Below are positions 20,667-31,040 of a stretch of 64,000 nt of DNA, piece after piece. Source of the stretch: Macrosoma leucophasiata (Eukaryota; Arthropoda; Insecta; Lepidoptera; Hedylidae); assembly GCA_036365455.1 (NCBI GenBank), contig JAWQUS010000032.1, positions 11,133,501 to 11,197,500 of the forward strand. The letters are read 5' to 3'. The notes beneath the pieces are model-generated. The model was not told where the DNA came from, ran no database searches, and saw only the letters and a list, made by a program, of their open reading frames with translations. Every line of letters begins with the position of its first letter. Within the stretch, counting starts at the first letter, position 1. A program made the position numbers and the translations under genes.

Positions 20667-21449
20667 TTATTTCTTGACAATGCGTTTGGATCTGGAAGGC
20701 AAAGGAAGCACCTCCTTTGGTGGAGTGGGTTGCGGCTTGTTCCGAGTGCTTGAAGATTTCACAACAGCCTCCACGGGCGGTCTGCCATGCTTAGCCGTCA
20801 GTGCTGCGAGATCTTCTTGCCACAATATACGGCTACGCTTGCCATCCGGGAGTCTTACGTAAACGCTGCAGTCCAAAGTCCATACCTTAGTGACGCCAAA
20901 ATGTTTCTTAGCAGCTGTAAAAATGGCTTGACGCTGACGGGTCAGGAACTCCGACAGTACATAAGGGGAGCCTTTCAATTTGGTTTTATTGTTCCAGACA
21001 GTGCATTTGATATTGGGATCATTAAAGCGCAGTAAAATGGGCCTAGTACGTTCATCACTTTTTAAGCCCAATCTATGACAAGAAGTCAGAACTGTTGAAT
21101 TCAGCTCAGTTAAGCCTAGCTGTTTATGCATAATAGCGATAGTGGTGTCTGCAGTATTCTCATCTGTCATCTCCGGTACCCCATTGAGTAATAGAAACTT
21201 GCGCCTATGTCGAGTCTCAATTATATCCACGCTCCGGCTCAGATCAATAATTTGCTGATGGAGTAGACTAAAGACACTTCTCACGTGCTCCTTAAAGTCA
21301 GCAAAGTCTCGAGACAATACACATAAATCGGTACCTGTGGTTGATGTTGAGGTAGCCTGGAGATGAGACTCAAAGTCAGCCATACGCTGACTGAGGGACA
21401 ATAATGCTGTTCTCTGGACCTCTGCGATGTCTTGGATGGTAGATGTCAT
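20667..21449 (-). CDS. LINE ORF1: L1-type RNA-binding protein
   Basis: 260 codons from the ATG at 21449-21447; the open frame goes 30 codons further up without an ATG, so this start was chosen. The N-terminus is heptad-rich (RMADFESHL, VLSRDFADFKEHVRSVFSLLHQQIIDL), consistent with a coiled coil. Next comes an L1-ORF1-like RRM part (KFLLLNGVPE, SCHRLGLKSDERTRPILLRF) and a C-terminal part (LSEFLTRQRQAIFTAAKKHF, VWTLDCSVYV). The end is Pro/Lys/Ser-rich and basic. Such proteins coat LINE RNA and act as chaperones. No zinc knuckle seen. Confidence 0.8.
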   Translation of the reverse strand: MTSTIQDIAEVQRTALLSLSQRMADFESHLQATSTSTTGTDLCVLSRDFADFKEHVRSVFSLLHQQIIDLSRSVDIIETRHRRKFLLLNGVPEMTDENTADTTIAIMHKQLGLTELNSTVLTSCHRLGLKSDERTRPILLRFNDPNIKCTVWNNKTKLKGSPYVLSEFLTRQRQAIFTAAKKHFGVTKVWTLDCSVYVRLPDGKRSRILWQEDLAALTAKHGRPPVEAVVKSSSTRNKPQPTPPKEVLPLPSRSKRIVKK

Positions 21450-21712
21450 TATAGTGGTAGCAAAAACAGTGAACAACAACAAACAACAGTGATGTGTTTC
21501 AGTGTTGACAGGTCGATGGCAGGTTGGTGCAATATACAACTTCTAAATCATTTAATAACTTGCTGTCTTCTTATTATATAATCAATTGAAGTGTAAATAA
21601 GATATGTAAGTACTTTTGGTCAACTTAAACTTAATTAATTATTATTTATGAATATAATATACGTAGAATACATGTGCATTACTTTTTGCACCTACCCGAA
21701 AAAAAAGATTTT

Positions 21713-22595
21713 CCATTCCATAGTAATTTTCCATCTACATGCTGTCTTGAAACCAGTATATCTACCACTTATTAAGAGTCTGGAATTTGTTGCTGTACTA
21801 AATGTTGTTCATAGTAACCGTAAGAGTGAGAAACAAAATAGTTACGCAAAATTTGATCGATTTTCCATTCCATAGTAATTTTCTCTCTACATGCTGTCTT
21901 GAAACCAGTATATCTACCACTTATTAGGAGTCTGGAATTTGTTGCTGTACTAAATGTTGTTCATAGTAACCGTAAGAGTGAGAAACAAAATAGTTACGGA
22001 AAATTTGATCGATTTTCCATTCCATAGTAATTTTCTCTCTACATGCTGTCTTGAAACCAGTATATCTACCACTTATTAGGAGTCTGGAATTTGTTGCTGT
22101 ACTAAATGTTGTTCATAGTAACCGTAGGAGTGAGAAACAAAATAGTTACGCAAAATTTGATCGATTTTCCATTCCATAGTAATTTTCCATCTACATGCTG
22201 TCTTGAAACCAGTATATCTACCACTTATTAAGAGTCTGGAATTTGTTGCTGTACTAAATGTTGTTCATAGTAACCGTAAGAGTGAGAAACAAAATAGTTA
22301 CGCAAAATTTGATCGATTTTCCATTCCATAGTAATTTTCTCTCTACATGCTGTCTTGAAACCAGTATATCTACCACTTATTAGGAGTCTGGAATTTGTTG
22401 CTGTCCTAAATGTTGTTCATAGTAACCGTAGGAGTGAGAAACAAAATAGTTACGCAAAATTTTATCAATTTTCCATTTCACAATAATTTTCTTTCTACAT
22501 GCTGTCTTGAAACCAGTATATCTCTACATGCTGTCTTGAAACCAGTATATCTACCTTTTATTAGGAGTCTGGAATTTGTTGCTGTACTAAATGTT
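21713..22595 (+). repeat. Foldback left arm, inner 152-bp array
   Basis: About six units in + orientation, each with AGTCTGGAATTTGTTGCTGT, ATAGTAACCGTA and GAAACAAAATAG. Units differ by a few bases; the last one is partly duplicated around 22500-22560. Confidence 0.9.
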
Positions 22596-22753
22596 GTTCA
22601 TTTATTATGTACACATATATATTAATAATGAATAATTTATAAATTTCATATAAAATTTTGTTCATTACGTATCGATTATGTGTACGATTTTCATTACTTA
22701 TAGTTACTACACACTCTGTCCTTCAAGTAAGTTCTAGTAGGTAAACAGGTAGT
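22596..22753 (+). repeat. Foldback left arm, inner unique module
   Basis: Inverted copy of 24446-24604 with no mismatch noticed. Ends GTAGGTAAACAGGTAGT at the palindrome breakpoint. Confidence 0.9.
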
Positions 22754-23018
22754 CCCCCCCGAGGGTTTCCGCCTTGTCGTGGCGGGGGGGCTCAGTAGCC
22801 GGTGGTTGGCCTCAAATCAAATCAAAAATGCTTTATTCATTTTTAAACGGTATTACAAGTAACATCGCAAGGGCCCCCATACTGGGTTAAGAAACCTGTA
22901 TTACAGGGTACCCCGCTCATCCACCAGGGAAATTAAAGCTATACATATATTGTATTTATCTAAAAGGATTACAGCATTTTGATTAGCATAATAGCAAAAT
23001 AACTTAAATAAGGTTTTG

Positions 23019-23101
<83 letters not shown>

Positions 23102-24445
23102 CCTCACACCGGAGAAGCCAAGAGGAACCCAGAGAGGGGGCGGCGTTTGGCGTGGCTCTGCCCGCCACTCGCTGCTGTGGTGAGGAGACGGCTGACTGAT
23201 TTGATCGACATTCGCGTCATTCGATAAGGTTCAGCGAAACTTAGACTTCCTCATAAATTTAAAAAGACTTTTTGCTTTTAACACCTTTTAAGCAGATGTA
23301 ACGATCAATTCCAGAATCTAATCAGCTCTTTAATTTGAAAACTACGTTGATTGCTGCAAACCGCATCAAAATCGGTGATGTGTTGAAAAGAGATCATACA
23401 CTAACTGTTTCAAAAAAGTTTCTTTATCAAATAAGATCGAATTATTCTCGGATTATTTTTGATGTCATAATTTAACTATCAATGCTCAGAAAACTGAGTC
23501 AGAGGCCGCCTATTTCTTCAAAATCATTCGGTACGCTTGTGAGATATTTAATTTAAAAAGTAAGATCTCCCGGCCAACAAGATTATTCAGTTTGAAAAAA
23601 TTTTCCTGAATCCCTAAGCCAAGAAAGAGATTGCAAAAAAATTACGAATCTTTTTTTTCGTGCTATTACTTTGAATTGCATAAGAAACTATGAGTCTGAA
23701 AAATTTTTCACCAGGAGATCCAAAAATTAGAATTTTCTCAAGAGAACTCTTTTTTTATCTTGATATTATTTTTACTCTAGCGAAACCTGTCAAAAATTAC
23801 TACAAACTTTTAAATTTTTTTTTTGCCAGCTCAATTTTTGTTAGGAGTATATTGCTTTAACTAACAATGTCAATTTTTTGGTAGATTTGTTCCTATCTCT
23901 AGGTTCTTTCGTAGATTATCGATAAGAAAATGTTATTTTTTTAACGATATTTCATTTTCAGATGATGAAATTTTTTTTTTCACTTTTTCAGGGGGTACCC
24001 CATTTTGCCCCCAAAAAAAAAATTTTTTTTTCTACGGCAACTTGAAATTTGATTATTTTTCTTCAATTACGACTGAAAACGAGAAAAATCAGCGTATTTA
24101 AGTCCTTAAATTCATAACGATTTCTTAAGTACCCCATTTTGCCCCTCCCTCCCCTATAACCATATATGATCATATATAAAGTTCCTCATATATGAACATG
24201 TAAAAAACTGGCCTTATATAATCTGATATGACTATATAAGATCATATATGATGAGCTGTGACCATACCCGAGTAAAAAAGATTTTATATAATTAGATACA
24301 ATTATGTATAGATTATATATAATTATATAAAAAAAATGGCCCGATAAAATTGGATAGAAATTATATATAATTATATCCATAGAAATAAAAATATCTGGCG
24401 TGGGCAGGGATCGAACCTGGGACCTGACGCTTGGAAGACTGTTTC
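22754..24445. other. Foldback centre: LINE-tail fragment, GT run and AT-rich DNA
   Basis: Non-palindromic spacer. 22810-23020 looks like an antisense LINE 3' end (AAATCAAATCAAAAATGCTTTA). 23026-23098 is a long GT microsatellite. 23100-23200 has a GC-rich scrap (GGCGTGGCTCTGCCCGCC) shared in reverse with 52980-53030. 23200-24160 is AT-rich without genes; 24160-24390 is dense in ATATAATTATAT words. No transposase frame was found. Confidence 0.65.
23026..23098. repeat. GT microsatellite
   Basis: About 36 uninterrupted GT units. Confidence 0.95.
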
Positions 24446-24475
24446 ACTACCTGTTTACCTACTAGAACTTACTTG
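24397..24475 (-). repeat. tRNA-Gly-like module across the palindrome breakpoint
   Basis: On the minus strand: TAGGTAAACAGG (A-box-like), CAGTCTTCCAAGCG (resembling a tRNA-Gly(TCC) anticodon arm), GGTTCGATCCC (B box), ending GCCCACGCCA. The first third belongs to the palindromic arm and the rest to the centre. Either a SINE head or a tRNA pseudogene; a real tRNA is doubtful. Confidence 0.55.
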
Positions 24476-24604
24476 AAGGACAGAGTGTGTAGTAACTATA
24501 AGTAATGAAAATCGTACACATAATCGATACGTAATGAACAAAATTTTATATGAAATTTATAAATTATTCATTATTAATATATATGTGTACATAATAAATG
24601 AACA
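24446..24604 (-). repeat. Foldback right arm, inner unique module
   Basis: Reverse complement of 22596-22753. Confidence 0.9.
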
Positions 24605-26306
24605 ATATTTAGTACAGCAACAAATTCCAGACTCCTAATAAAAGGTAGATATACTGGTTTCAAGACAGCATGTAGAAAGAAAATTATTGTGAAATGGAAA
24701 ATTGATAAAATTTTGCGTAACTATTTTGTTTCTCACTCCTACGGTTACTATGAACAACATTTAGGACAGCAACAAATTCCAGACTCCTAATAAGTGGTTT
24801 CAAGACAGCATGTAGATGGAAAATTACTATGGAATGGAAAATCGATCAAATTTTGCGTAACTATTTTGTTTCTCACTCTTACGGTTACTATGAACAACAT
24901 TTAGTACAGCAACAAATTCCAGACTCTTAATAAGTGGTAGATATACTGGTTTCAAGACAGCATGTAGATGGAAAATTACTATGGAATGGAAAATCGATCA
25001 AATTTTTCGTAACTATTTTGTTTCTCACTCCTACGGTTACTATGAACAACATTTAGGACAGCAACAAATTCCATACTCCTAATAAGTGGTAGATATACTG
25101 GTTTCAAGACAGCATGTAGATGGAAAATTACTATGGAATGGAAAATCGATCAAATTTTGCGAAACTATTTTGTTTCTCACTCCTACGGTTACTATGAACG
25201 ACATTTAGTACAGCAACAAATTCCAGACTCATGTAGACAAGACAGCATGTAGATGGAAAATTACTATGGAAGGGAAAATCGATCAAATTTTGCGAAACTA
25301 TTTTGTTTCTCACTCCTACGGTTACTATGAACAACATTTAGTACAGCAACAAATTCCAGACTCCTAATAAGTGGTAGATATACTGGTTTCAAGACAGCAT
25401 GTAGAGAGAAAATTATTGTGAAATGGAAAATCGATCAAATTTTGCGTAACTATTTTGTTTCTCACTCTTACGGTTACTATGAACAACATTTAGGACAGCA
25501 ACAAATTCCAGACTCTTAATAAGTGGTAGATATACTGGTTTCAAGACAGCATGTAGATGGAAAATTACTATGGAATGGAAAATCGATCAAATTTTGCGTA
25601 ACTATTTTGTTTCTCACTCCTACGGTTACTATGAACAACATTTAGTACAGCAACAAATTCCAGACTCCTAATAAGTGGTAGGAATTACCGGTTTCAAGAT
25701 AGCATGTAGAAAGAAAATTATTGTGAAATGGAAAATTGATGAAATTATGCGTAACTATTTTGTTTCTCACTCTTACGGTTACTATGAACGACATTTAGTA
25801 CAGCAACAAATTCCAGACTCCTAATAAGTGGTAGATATACTGGTTTCAAGACAGCATGTAGATGGAAAATTACTATGGAATGGAAAATCGATCAAATTTT
25901 GCGTAACTATTTTGTTTCTCACTCCTACGGTTACTATGAACAACATTTAGGACAGCAACAAATTCCATACTCCTAATAAGTGGTAGATATACTGGTTTCA
26001 AGACAGCATGTAGATGGAAAATTACTATGGAATGGAAAATCGACCAAATTTTGCGAAACTATTTTGTTTCTCACTCCTACGGTTACTATGAACGACATTT
26101 AGTACAGCAACAAATTCCAGACTCCTAATAAGTGGTAGATATACTGGTTTCAAGACAGCATGTAGATGGAAAATTACTATGGAATGGAAAATCGATCAAA
26201 TTTTGCGAAACTATTTTGTTTCTCACTCCTACGGTTACTATGAACAACATTTAGTACAGCAACAAATTCTAGACTCCTAATAAGTGGTAGATATACTGGT
26301 TTCAAG
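24605..26306 (-). repeat. Foldback right arm, inner 152-bp array
   Basis: About eleven inverted units, one shortened near 24790 and one near 25230 with a deletion. A variant unit (GGAATTACCGGTTTCAAGAT) occurs at 25681. The array ends in the target duplication ACTGGTTTCAAG of the right-arm LINE. Confidence 0.9.
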
Positions 26307-29300
26307 GAAGGAGGCAAGGCAAGGAAGGAGCCTCCACGAGCGACGAATATTGCGAAACGTACAGCACGTAAACATGCATAAGCGTCCGGCGCACCCTGGA
26401 CACGCTGCTCCAAGCTCGGCTCAAAGAAGTCGATATTGGAGTGACGTGACTAATCCTTCCGCCACAATGGCCCAAAACAGCTCTTTTCAGAGCCAAAACG
26501 GTTCTTTTCTGAGCCATTACAATAAACCTACTTTACAGGTGGTTTCTATAAATATTGAAGGTTTTTCTAGCATTAAAGCATCCATTCTTGAAAGTTTGTG
26601 CCATGATACTCAGTGTGATGTCCTCTGTCTTCAAGAGACGCATAGAGGCCAACTACAGCAGAGACCGGCAATTAATGGAATGACACTAGTAGCAGAGACT
26701 CCCCACGAAAAGTATGGCAGCGCAGTATTTACAAAGCCTACCCTACCCGTAAAGTCTACATCGTGTACTACAAATAACAATATTGAGATTCTCACTATTA
26801 ACATCGGCAACTGCACAATAACCTCAGTATATAAACCACCAAATCAACCTTTTGAATTCACTCCGCCACAAAACTTTAACGATCAACCAGTAAAAATAGT
26901 AGTAGAAGACTTCAATAGCCATAACACTATATGGGGCTATAACACCACGAATTCCGATGGGGATGCGGTTGAGGAGTGGGCGGACGCGAATCGACTGGTT
27001 CTTATACATGATGCCAAATTGCCCGCATCCTTTAACAGTGCAAGATGGAATCGTGGTTATAACCCTGACTTGCTTTTTGTCAGTGAAAACATCAGTGCAT
27101 TGAGTAAAAAAAGTATCGAACGACCCATTCCTCGGAGTCAACATAGACCAATTAGCTGCAGAGTCTATGCGGCCGTGAAACCAACGATTATTCCGTTCCG
27201 ACGCAGGTTTAATTTTAAAAAAGCTGATTGGGAGAGCTTTTCGAAAGGAGTTGATTCGTGTTTACTAAATCTAGAACCTGTCCATGAAAATTACGACCAG
27301 TTTGTTAAAACCATCCAACTGATATCACGTCGGACAATACCTCGTGGCTGCCGTACAACATATATCCCAGGACTAAATGAAAACTGTTCCAACCTCCTGT
27401 CAGCCTACGAAACTGAATACGAAAAAGACCCCTTTTCAACTAATACACTGGCGCTTGGCGAGGATCTAATGAAGAAAATAGGTGAAAGTCGTCTTGAGAC
27501 ATGGATGGATCTCGTGGCCAGCGTTGATTTGACGCACAATAGCAAAAAGGCGTGGAGCACCATTAGAAAACTCACTGACGACCCTCCCATTGCAACCAGT
27601 CCAGGCCCAGTAACTGCCAACCAAGTAGCATATCAACTATTACAAAACGGAAAGCCTCCCCATCGCCTAAAAAAGCCAGTAAAATGCTCTTCAAACCATG
27701 AGAATTCTGACCTGATAAGTAGAAGTTTCACTCTGCCAGAAATTCAAAAGGGCATTATGGATTTGAAGAAAGGTAAGGCAGCGGGCATAGATGACCTTAC
27801 GACGGACCAACTTAAGCATTTTGGCCCTGTGGCGGTCTCTTGGCTTTTGGCTCTTTTTAATAACTGCCTAGAATCGCTTAAATTCCCAAAGCAATGGAGA
27901 AAGTCGGAAGTCATGGCCATATTAAAACCCGGTAAATGCCCTAAGGATCCAAAAAGTTACCGCCCCATTTCACTTCTTTGCCACACATACAAACTCTTCG
28001 AAAGACTTCTCCTCAATCGTCTCACAACAGTTCTAGAACCTAATATTATCCCTCAACAGGCTGGCTTCCGTCCTGGTAAATCATGCACCAACCAAACTTT
28101 AAGTCTCACTCAGTATATTGAGGATGGTTTTGAAGAGAGAAAAATTACCGGTGTCGTTTTTGTCGATTTGTCCGCGGCCTATGACACAGTCAATATTAAA
28201 CGTCTACTTGTCAAAGTCCATCAGCTAACTAAGGACCTAGGTTTAGTCGGCATCCTCCGTGAAGTCTTGAACAATAGAAGATTCCGAGTGCACTTAAATC
28301 ACACCAAAAGTCGATGGAGATGTCAGAAGAATGGTCTCCCGCAAGGAAGTGTCCTCGCTCCAGCGCTTTTTAATATCTACACAAATGACCAGCCCATTAT
28401 ACCCAATACGCGACACTTCCTCTATGCTGATGATCTTGCGCTAGCTGCTCAGACAACTAGTTTTGAGGAGGCTGAAAAAAACTTGACGGTTGCGCTGGAG
28501 GCACTCGATGTGTATTATGATGAGAATGCCCTAAGGCCGAATCCAGCTAAAACCCAGACATGTGTGTACCACCTGCGCAACCGTGAAGCTAATCGGGTTC
28601 TTAAATTGTCATGGCGAGGAGTTAAGATCGAGCACTGCAGTAAACCGCGCTATTTGGGGGTCACACTAGACAGATCGCTGAACTTTAAACCACACTGTCA
28701 CGGTATAAAAAAGAAAGTGAGAGCGCGAAACAATCTTTTAAAGCGTCTTATCTCGACATCTTGGGGAGCATCCCCGAATGTACTAAGATCGTCAGGCCTT
28801 GCCCTTTGCTTCTCTACAGGTGAATATGCATGTCCAGTGTGGCATCGCTCGGCCCATGCTGGAGAGGTAAATGTCGCATTGAATGAAACCTGCAGAATTA
28901 TGACCGGATGCTTAAAACCAACACCGCTAGATAAACTCTATCCCCTAGCCGGTGTTGCTCCGCCAGAAATTCGCCGACAGGTAGCCTGCGAGATTGAGAA
29001 ACGCCATCAGGAGAGCGATAATCGTCACCCATTGTTTGGCTGCGTTAAAGCGCAAGCGCGTTTGAAAAGTCGCAAAAGTTTCTTAGGCTGCACTAAACCA
29101 ATTGTAGGTTTTCCAAATGAGGTGAAGAAGCGACTTTGGAACCAAAAATATCCAGTCCCTTCCGATTTCATATCGCCCTCGGAAAATATTCCGCCAGGTT
29201 CTGAGCTGCAGTGGCCTATTTGGCGTACGCTAAATCGGTTACGTTCCGGAGTGGGCTGCTGCAGATCCAATATGTCCAAATGGGGCTTTTCTTCTAGACC

Positions 29301-29488
29301 TGAATGTGACTGCGGTGCTCCGATACAAGACATGACGCATCTTCTTTCCTGCCCATTGTGCCCTAATAGCTGCACAAGCAAAGACTTGATGAAGGCAACG
29401 GACTCGGCTATTGCGTTGTCATGTTTTTTATCAGGATCAATATAACACATAAAGTAATAAAATTGGCCATTGACACGAGAAGAAGAAG
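26307..29488 (+). mobile_element. Full-length single-ORF LINE inside the right foldback arm
   Basis: Flanked by a perfect 12-bp repeat ACTGGTTTCAAG (26295-26306 and 29489-29500), which is part of the 152-bp unit. The 3' tail is AGAAGAAGA. Length 3.18 kb with one long frame, so probably complete. No counterpart at the mirror position of the left arm. Confidence 0.92.
26374..29445 (+). CDS. Single-ORF LINE endonuclease-reverse transcriptase
   Basis: 1023 codons from ATG 26374; the open frame extends upstream into the target repeat, so that part was left out. An alternative ATG is 26467. The N-terminal endonuclease has LQVVSINIEGF, CLQETHRG and VVEDFNSHNTIWG (Glu where Gly is usual), and SQHRPI instead of the usual SDH motif, near residue 255. 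The RT has KKGKAAGIDDLTTDQLKHF, SYRPISLLCHTYKLFER, QAGFRPGKSCTNQ, FVDLSAAYDTVN (about residue 596), LPQGSVLAPALFNIY and YADD (about residue 683). The C-terminus has a Cys/His cluster (CDCGAPIQDMTHLLSCPLC). Clade uncertain (jockey/Daphne-like). Frame intact. Confidence 0.88.
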   Translation: MHKRPAHPGHAAPSSAQRSRYWSDVTNPSATMAQNSSFQSQNGSFLSHYNKPTLQVVSINIEGFSSIKASILESLCHDTQCDVLCLQETHRGQLQQRPAINGMTLVAETPHEKYGSAVFTKPTLPVKSTSCTTNNNIEILTINIGNCTITSVYKPPNQPFEFTPPQNFNDQPVKIVVEDFNSHNTIWGYNTTNSDGDAVEEWADANRLVLIHDAKLPASFNSARWNRGYNPDLLFVSENISALSKKSIERPIPRSQHRPISCRVYAAVKPTIIPFRRRFNFKKADWESFSKGVDSCLLNLEPVHENYDQFVKTIQLISRRTIPRGCRTTYIPGLNENCSNLLSAYETEYEKDPFSTNTLALGEDLMKKIGESRLETWMDLVASVDLTHNSKKAWSTIRKLTDDPPIATSPGPVTANQVAYQLLQNGKPPHRLKKPVKCSSNHENSDLISRSFTLPEIQKGIMDLKKGKAAGIDDLTTDQLKHFGPVAVSWLLALFNNCLESLKFPKQWRKSEVMAILKPGKCPKDPKSYRPISLLCHTYKLFERLLLNRLTTVLEPNIIPQQAGFRPGKSCTNQTLSLTQYIEDGFEERKITGVVFVDLSAAYDTVNIKRLLVKVHQLTKDLGLVGILREVLNNRRFRVHLNHTKSRWRCQKNGLPQGSVLAPALFNIYTNDQPIIPNTRHFLYADDLALAAQTTSFEEAEKNLTVALEALDVYYDENALRPNPAKTQTCVYHLRNREANRVLKLSWRGVKIEHCSKPRYLGVTLDRSLNFKPHCHGIKKKVRARNNLLKRLISTSWGASPNVLRSSGLALCFSTGEYACPVWHRSAHAGEVNVALNETCRIMTGCLKPTPLDKLYPLAGVAPPEIRRQVACEIEKRHQESDNRHPLFGCVKAQARLKSRKSFLGCTKPIVGFPNEVKKRLWNQKYPVPSDFISPSENIPPGSELQWPIWRTLNRLRSGVGCCRSNMSKWGFSSRPECDCGAPIQDMTHLLSCPLCPNSCTSKDLMKATDSAIALSCFLSGSI

Positions 29489-29500
29489 ACTGGTTTCAAG

Positions 29501-30875
29501 ACAGCATGTAGAGAGAAAATTATTGTGAAATGGAAAATCGATCAAATTTTGCGTAACTATTTTGTTTCTCACTCCTACGGTTACTATGAACAACATTTAG
29601 TACAGCAACAAATTCCAGACTCCTAATAACTGGTAGAATTACCGGTTTCAAGATAGCATGTAGAAAGAAAATTATTGTGAAATGGAAAATTGATGAAATT
29701 ATGCGTAACTATTTTGTTTCTCACTCTTACGGTTACTATGAACGACATTTAGTACAGCAACAAATTCCAGACTCCTAATAAGTGGTAGATATACTGGTTT
29801 CAAGACAGCATGTAGATGGAAAATTACTATGGAATGGAAAATCGATCAAATTTTGCGTAACTATTTTGTTTCTCACTCCTACGGTTACTATGAACAACAT
29901 TTAGTACAGCAACAAATTCCAGACTCCTAATAAGTGGTAGATATACTGGTTTCAAGACAGCATGTAGATGGAAAATTACTACGGAATGGAAAATCGATCA
30001 AATTTTGCGTAACTATTTTGTTTCTCACTCCTACGGTTACTATGAACGACATTTAGTACAGCAACAAATTCCAGACTCCTAATAAGTGGTAGATATACTG
30101 GTTTCAAGACAGCATGTAGATGGAAAATTACTATGGAATGGAAAATCGATCAAATTTTGCGAAACTATTTTGTTTCTCACTCCTACGGTTACTATTAACG
30201 ACATTTAGTACAGCAACAAATTCCAGACTCCTAATAAGTGGTAGAATTACCGGTTTCAAGATAGCATGTAGAAAGAAAATTATTGTGAAATGGAAAATTG
30301 ATGAAATTATGCGTAACTATTTTGTTTCTCACTCTTACGGTTACTATGAACGACATTTAGTACAGCAACAAATTCCAGACTCCTAATAAGTGGTAGATAT
30401 ACTGGTTTCAAGACAGCATGTAGATGGAAAATTACTATGGAATGGAAAATCGATCAAATTTTGCGAAACTATTTTGTTGCTAGTTCCTTCCATTTGCTAC
30501 ACATATATTCCCTTTAGCAACAAATTCAGGACTCTCATCAAGTGGTAGATAGTCGGGTATCAAGATAGCACAATTTTTTTATTTTGATTAAATTTCAAAA
30601 GTTAGTCAAAAAATTTTTTTTTCAATTTTTCGATTTTATCATCTGTTAGCAATTAATTAGCAACAAATTATAACGTACAATTCGAATTCCTTCCATCTCT
30701 TTTTTCCACTTTTCATGCTCACTTTATATAATGCTAGCACTAATCGCGATATTTCGTAATCCGCTGGAGCAACAAAATTGGCATTTTGGTAACTAATTAG
30801 CAACAAATCAGCTACTAATTTTGAAGATTTTTTAATTGATTTTTGCTAATTTTCCCATGCTACCTTGATGGACCT
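29501..30875 (-). repeat. Foldback right arm, outer array and terminal module
   Basis: About six inverted 152-bp units, with variant units at about 29630 and 30240. Then comes the diverged first unit and the terminal module (30520-30875), mirror image of 14555-14910. Confidence 0.9.
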
Positions 30876-31040
30876 TCATCTCAGCATGATGTTGTATAGC
30901 CTAAAGCCTTCCTCGATAAATGGGCTAGTAACACTTAAAGATTTTTTCAAATCGGACCAGTAGTTCCTGAGATTAGCGCGTACAAACAAACAAACAAGCA
31001 AACTCGTCAGCTTTATAATATTATTCGTATAAGTATAAGT
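30876..31040 (+). repeat. Repeat H, copy 2, right part
   Basis: Begins with the duplicated TCATCTCAG and runs on as GATGTTGTATAGCCTAAAGC to the end CAGCTTTATAATATTATTC. Confidence 0.85.

Larger units (their letters stand above)
15442..21706 (-). mobile_element. CR1/L2-type LINE with ORF1 and ORF2, hit by a mariner
   Basis: Minus-strand LINE inside the left foldback arm. Its 3' end is a run of AAAT units (15442-15465, seen as TTTA on +), its 5' end lies near 21706, and GATTTT occurs at both borders (15436-15441 and 21707-21712). It has ORF1, ORF2 and a 3' UTR interrupted by a mariner at 15659-16933. Without the mariner it is about 5.0 kb, a full-length size. It lies in the array in only one arm, so it came after the palindrome was formed. 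Confidence 0.8.
14555..30875. mobile_element. Giant foldback (FB-like) DNA element, 16.3 kb
   Basis: The ends are AGGTCCATCAAGG and its reverse complement, flanked by a perfect 9-bp direct repeat TCATCTCAG (14546-14554 and 30876-30884). The left arm (14555-22753 minus inserts) and right arm (24446-30875 minus insert) are inverted copies. Each has a 350-bp terminal module that looks about 99% identical between arms, a tandem array of a 152-bp unit, and an inner 158-bp module (22596-22753 versus 24446-24604) with no difference seen. A 1692-bp non-palindromic centre lies between. LINE insertions occupy 15442-21706 and 26307-29488. No transposase frame belongs to the element itself. Long repetitive inverted arms and a 9-bp duplication recall Drosophila Foldback elements and MULE-type foldbacks; the superfamily is not established. 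Confidence 0.85.

Noticed and set aside
21450..21539. Longer ORF1 start at 21539
   Set aside because: No ATG there; the first ATG in frame is at 21449 and the coiled-coil part starts after it.
22901..23107. Thr-His repeat frame
   Set aside because: Translation of the GT microsatellite.
26284..26373. Extending the right-arm LINE protein to the upstream start at 26284
   Set aside because: The first bases are the 152-bp host repeat and target duplication; the first ATG inside the LINE is 26374.
14900..30480. CRISPR-like array (regular repeats of about 152 bp)
   Set aside because: Units are contiguous without spacers, arranged as inverted arms in a eukaryotic mobile element.
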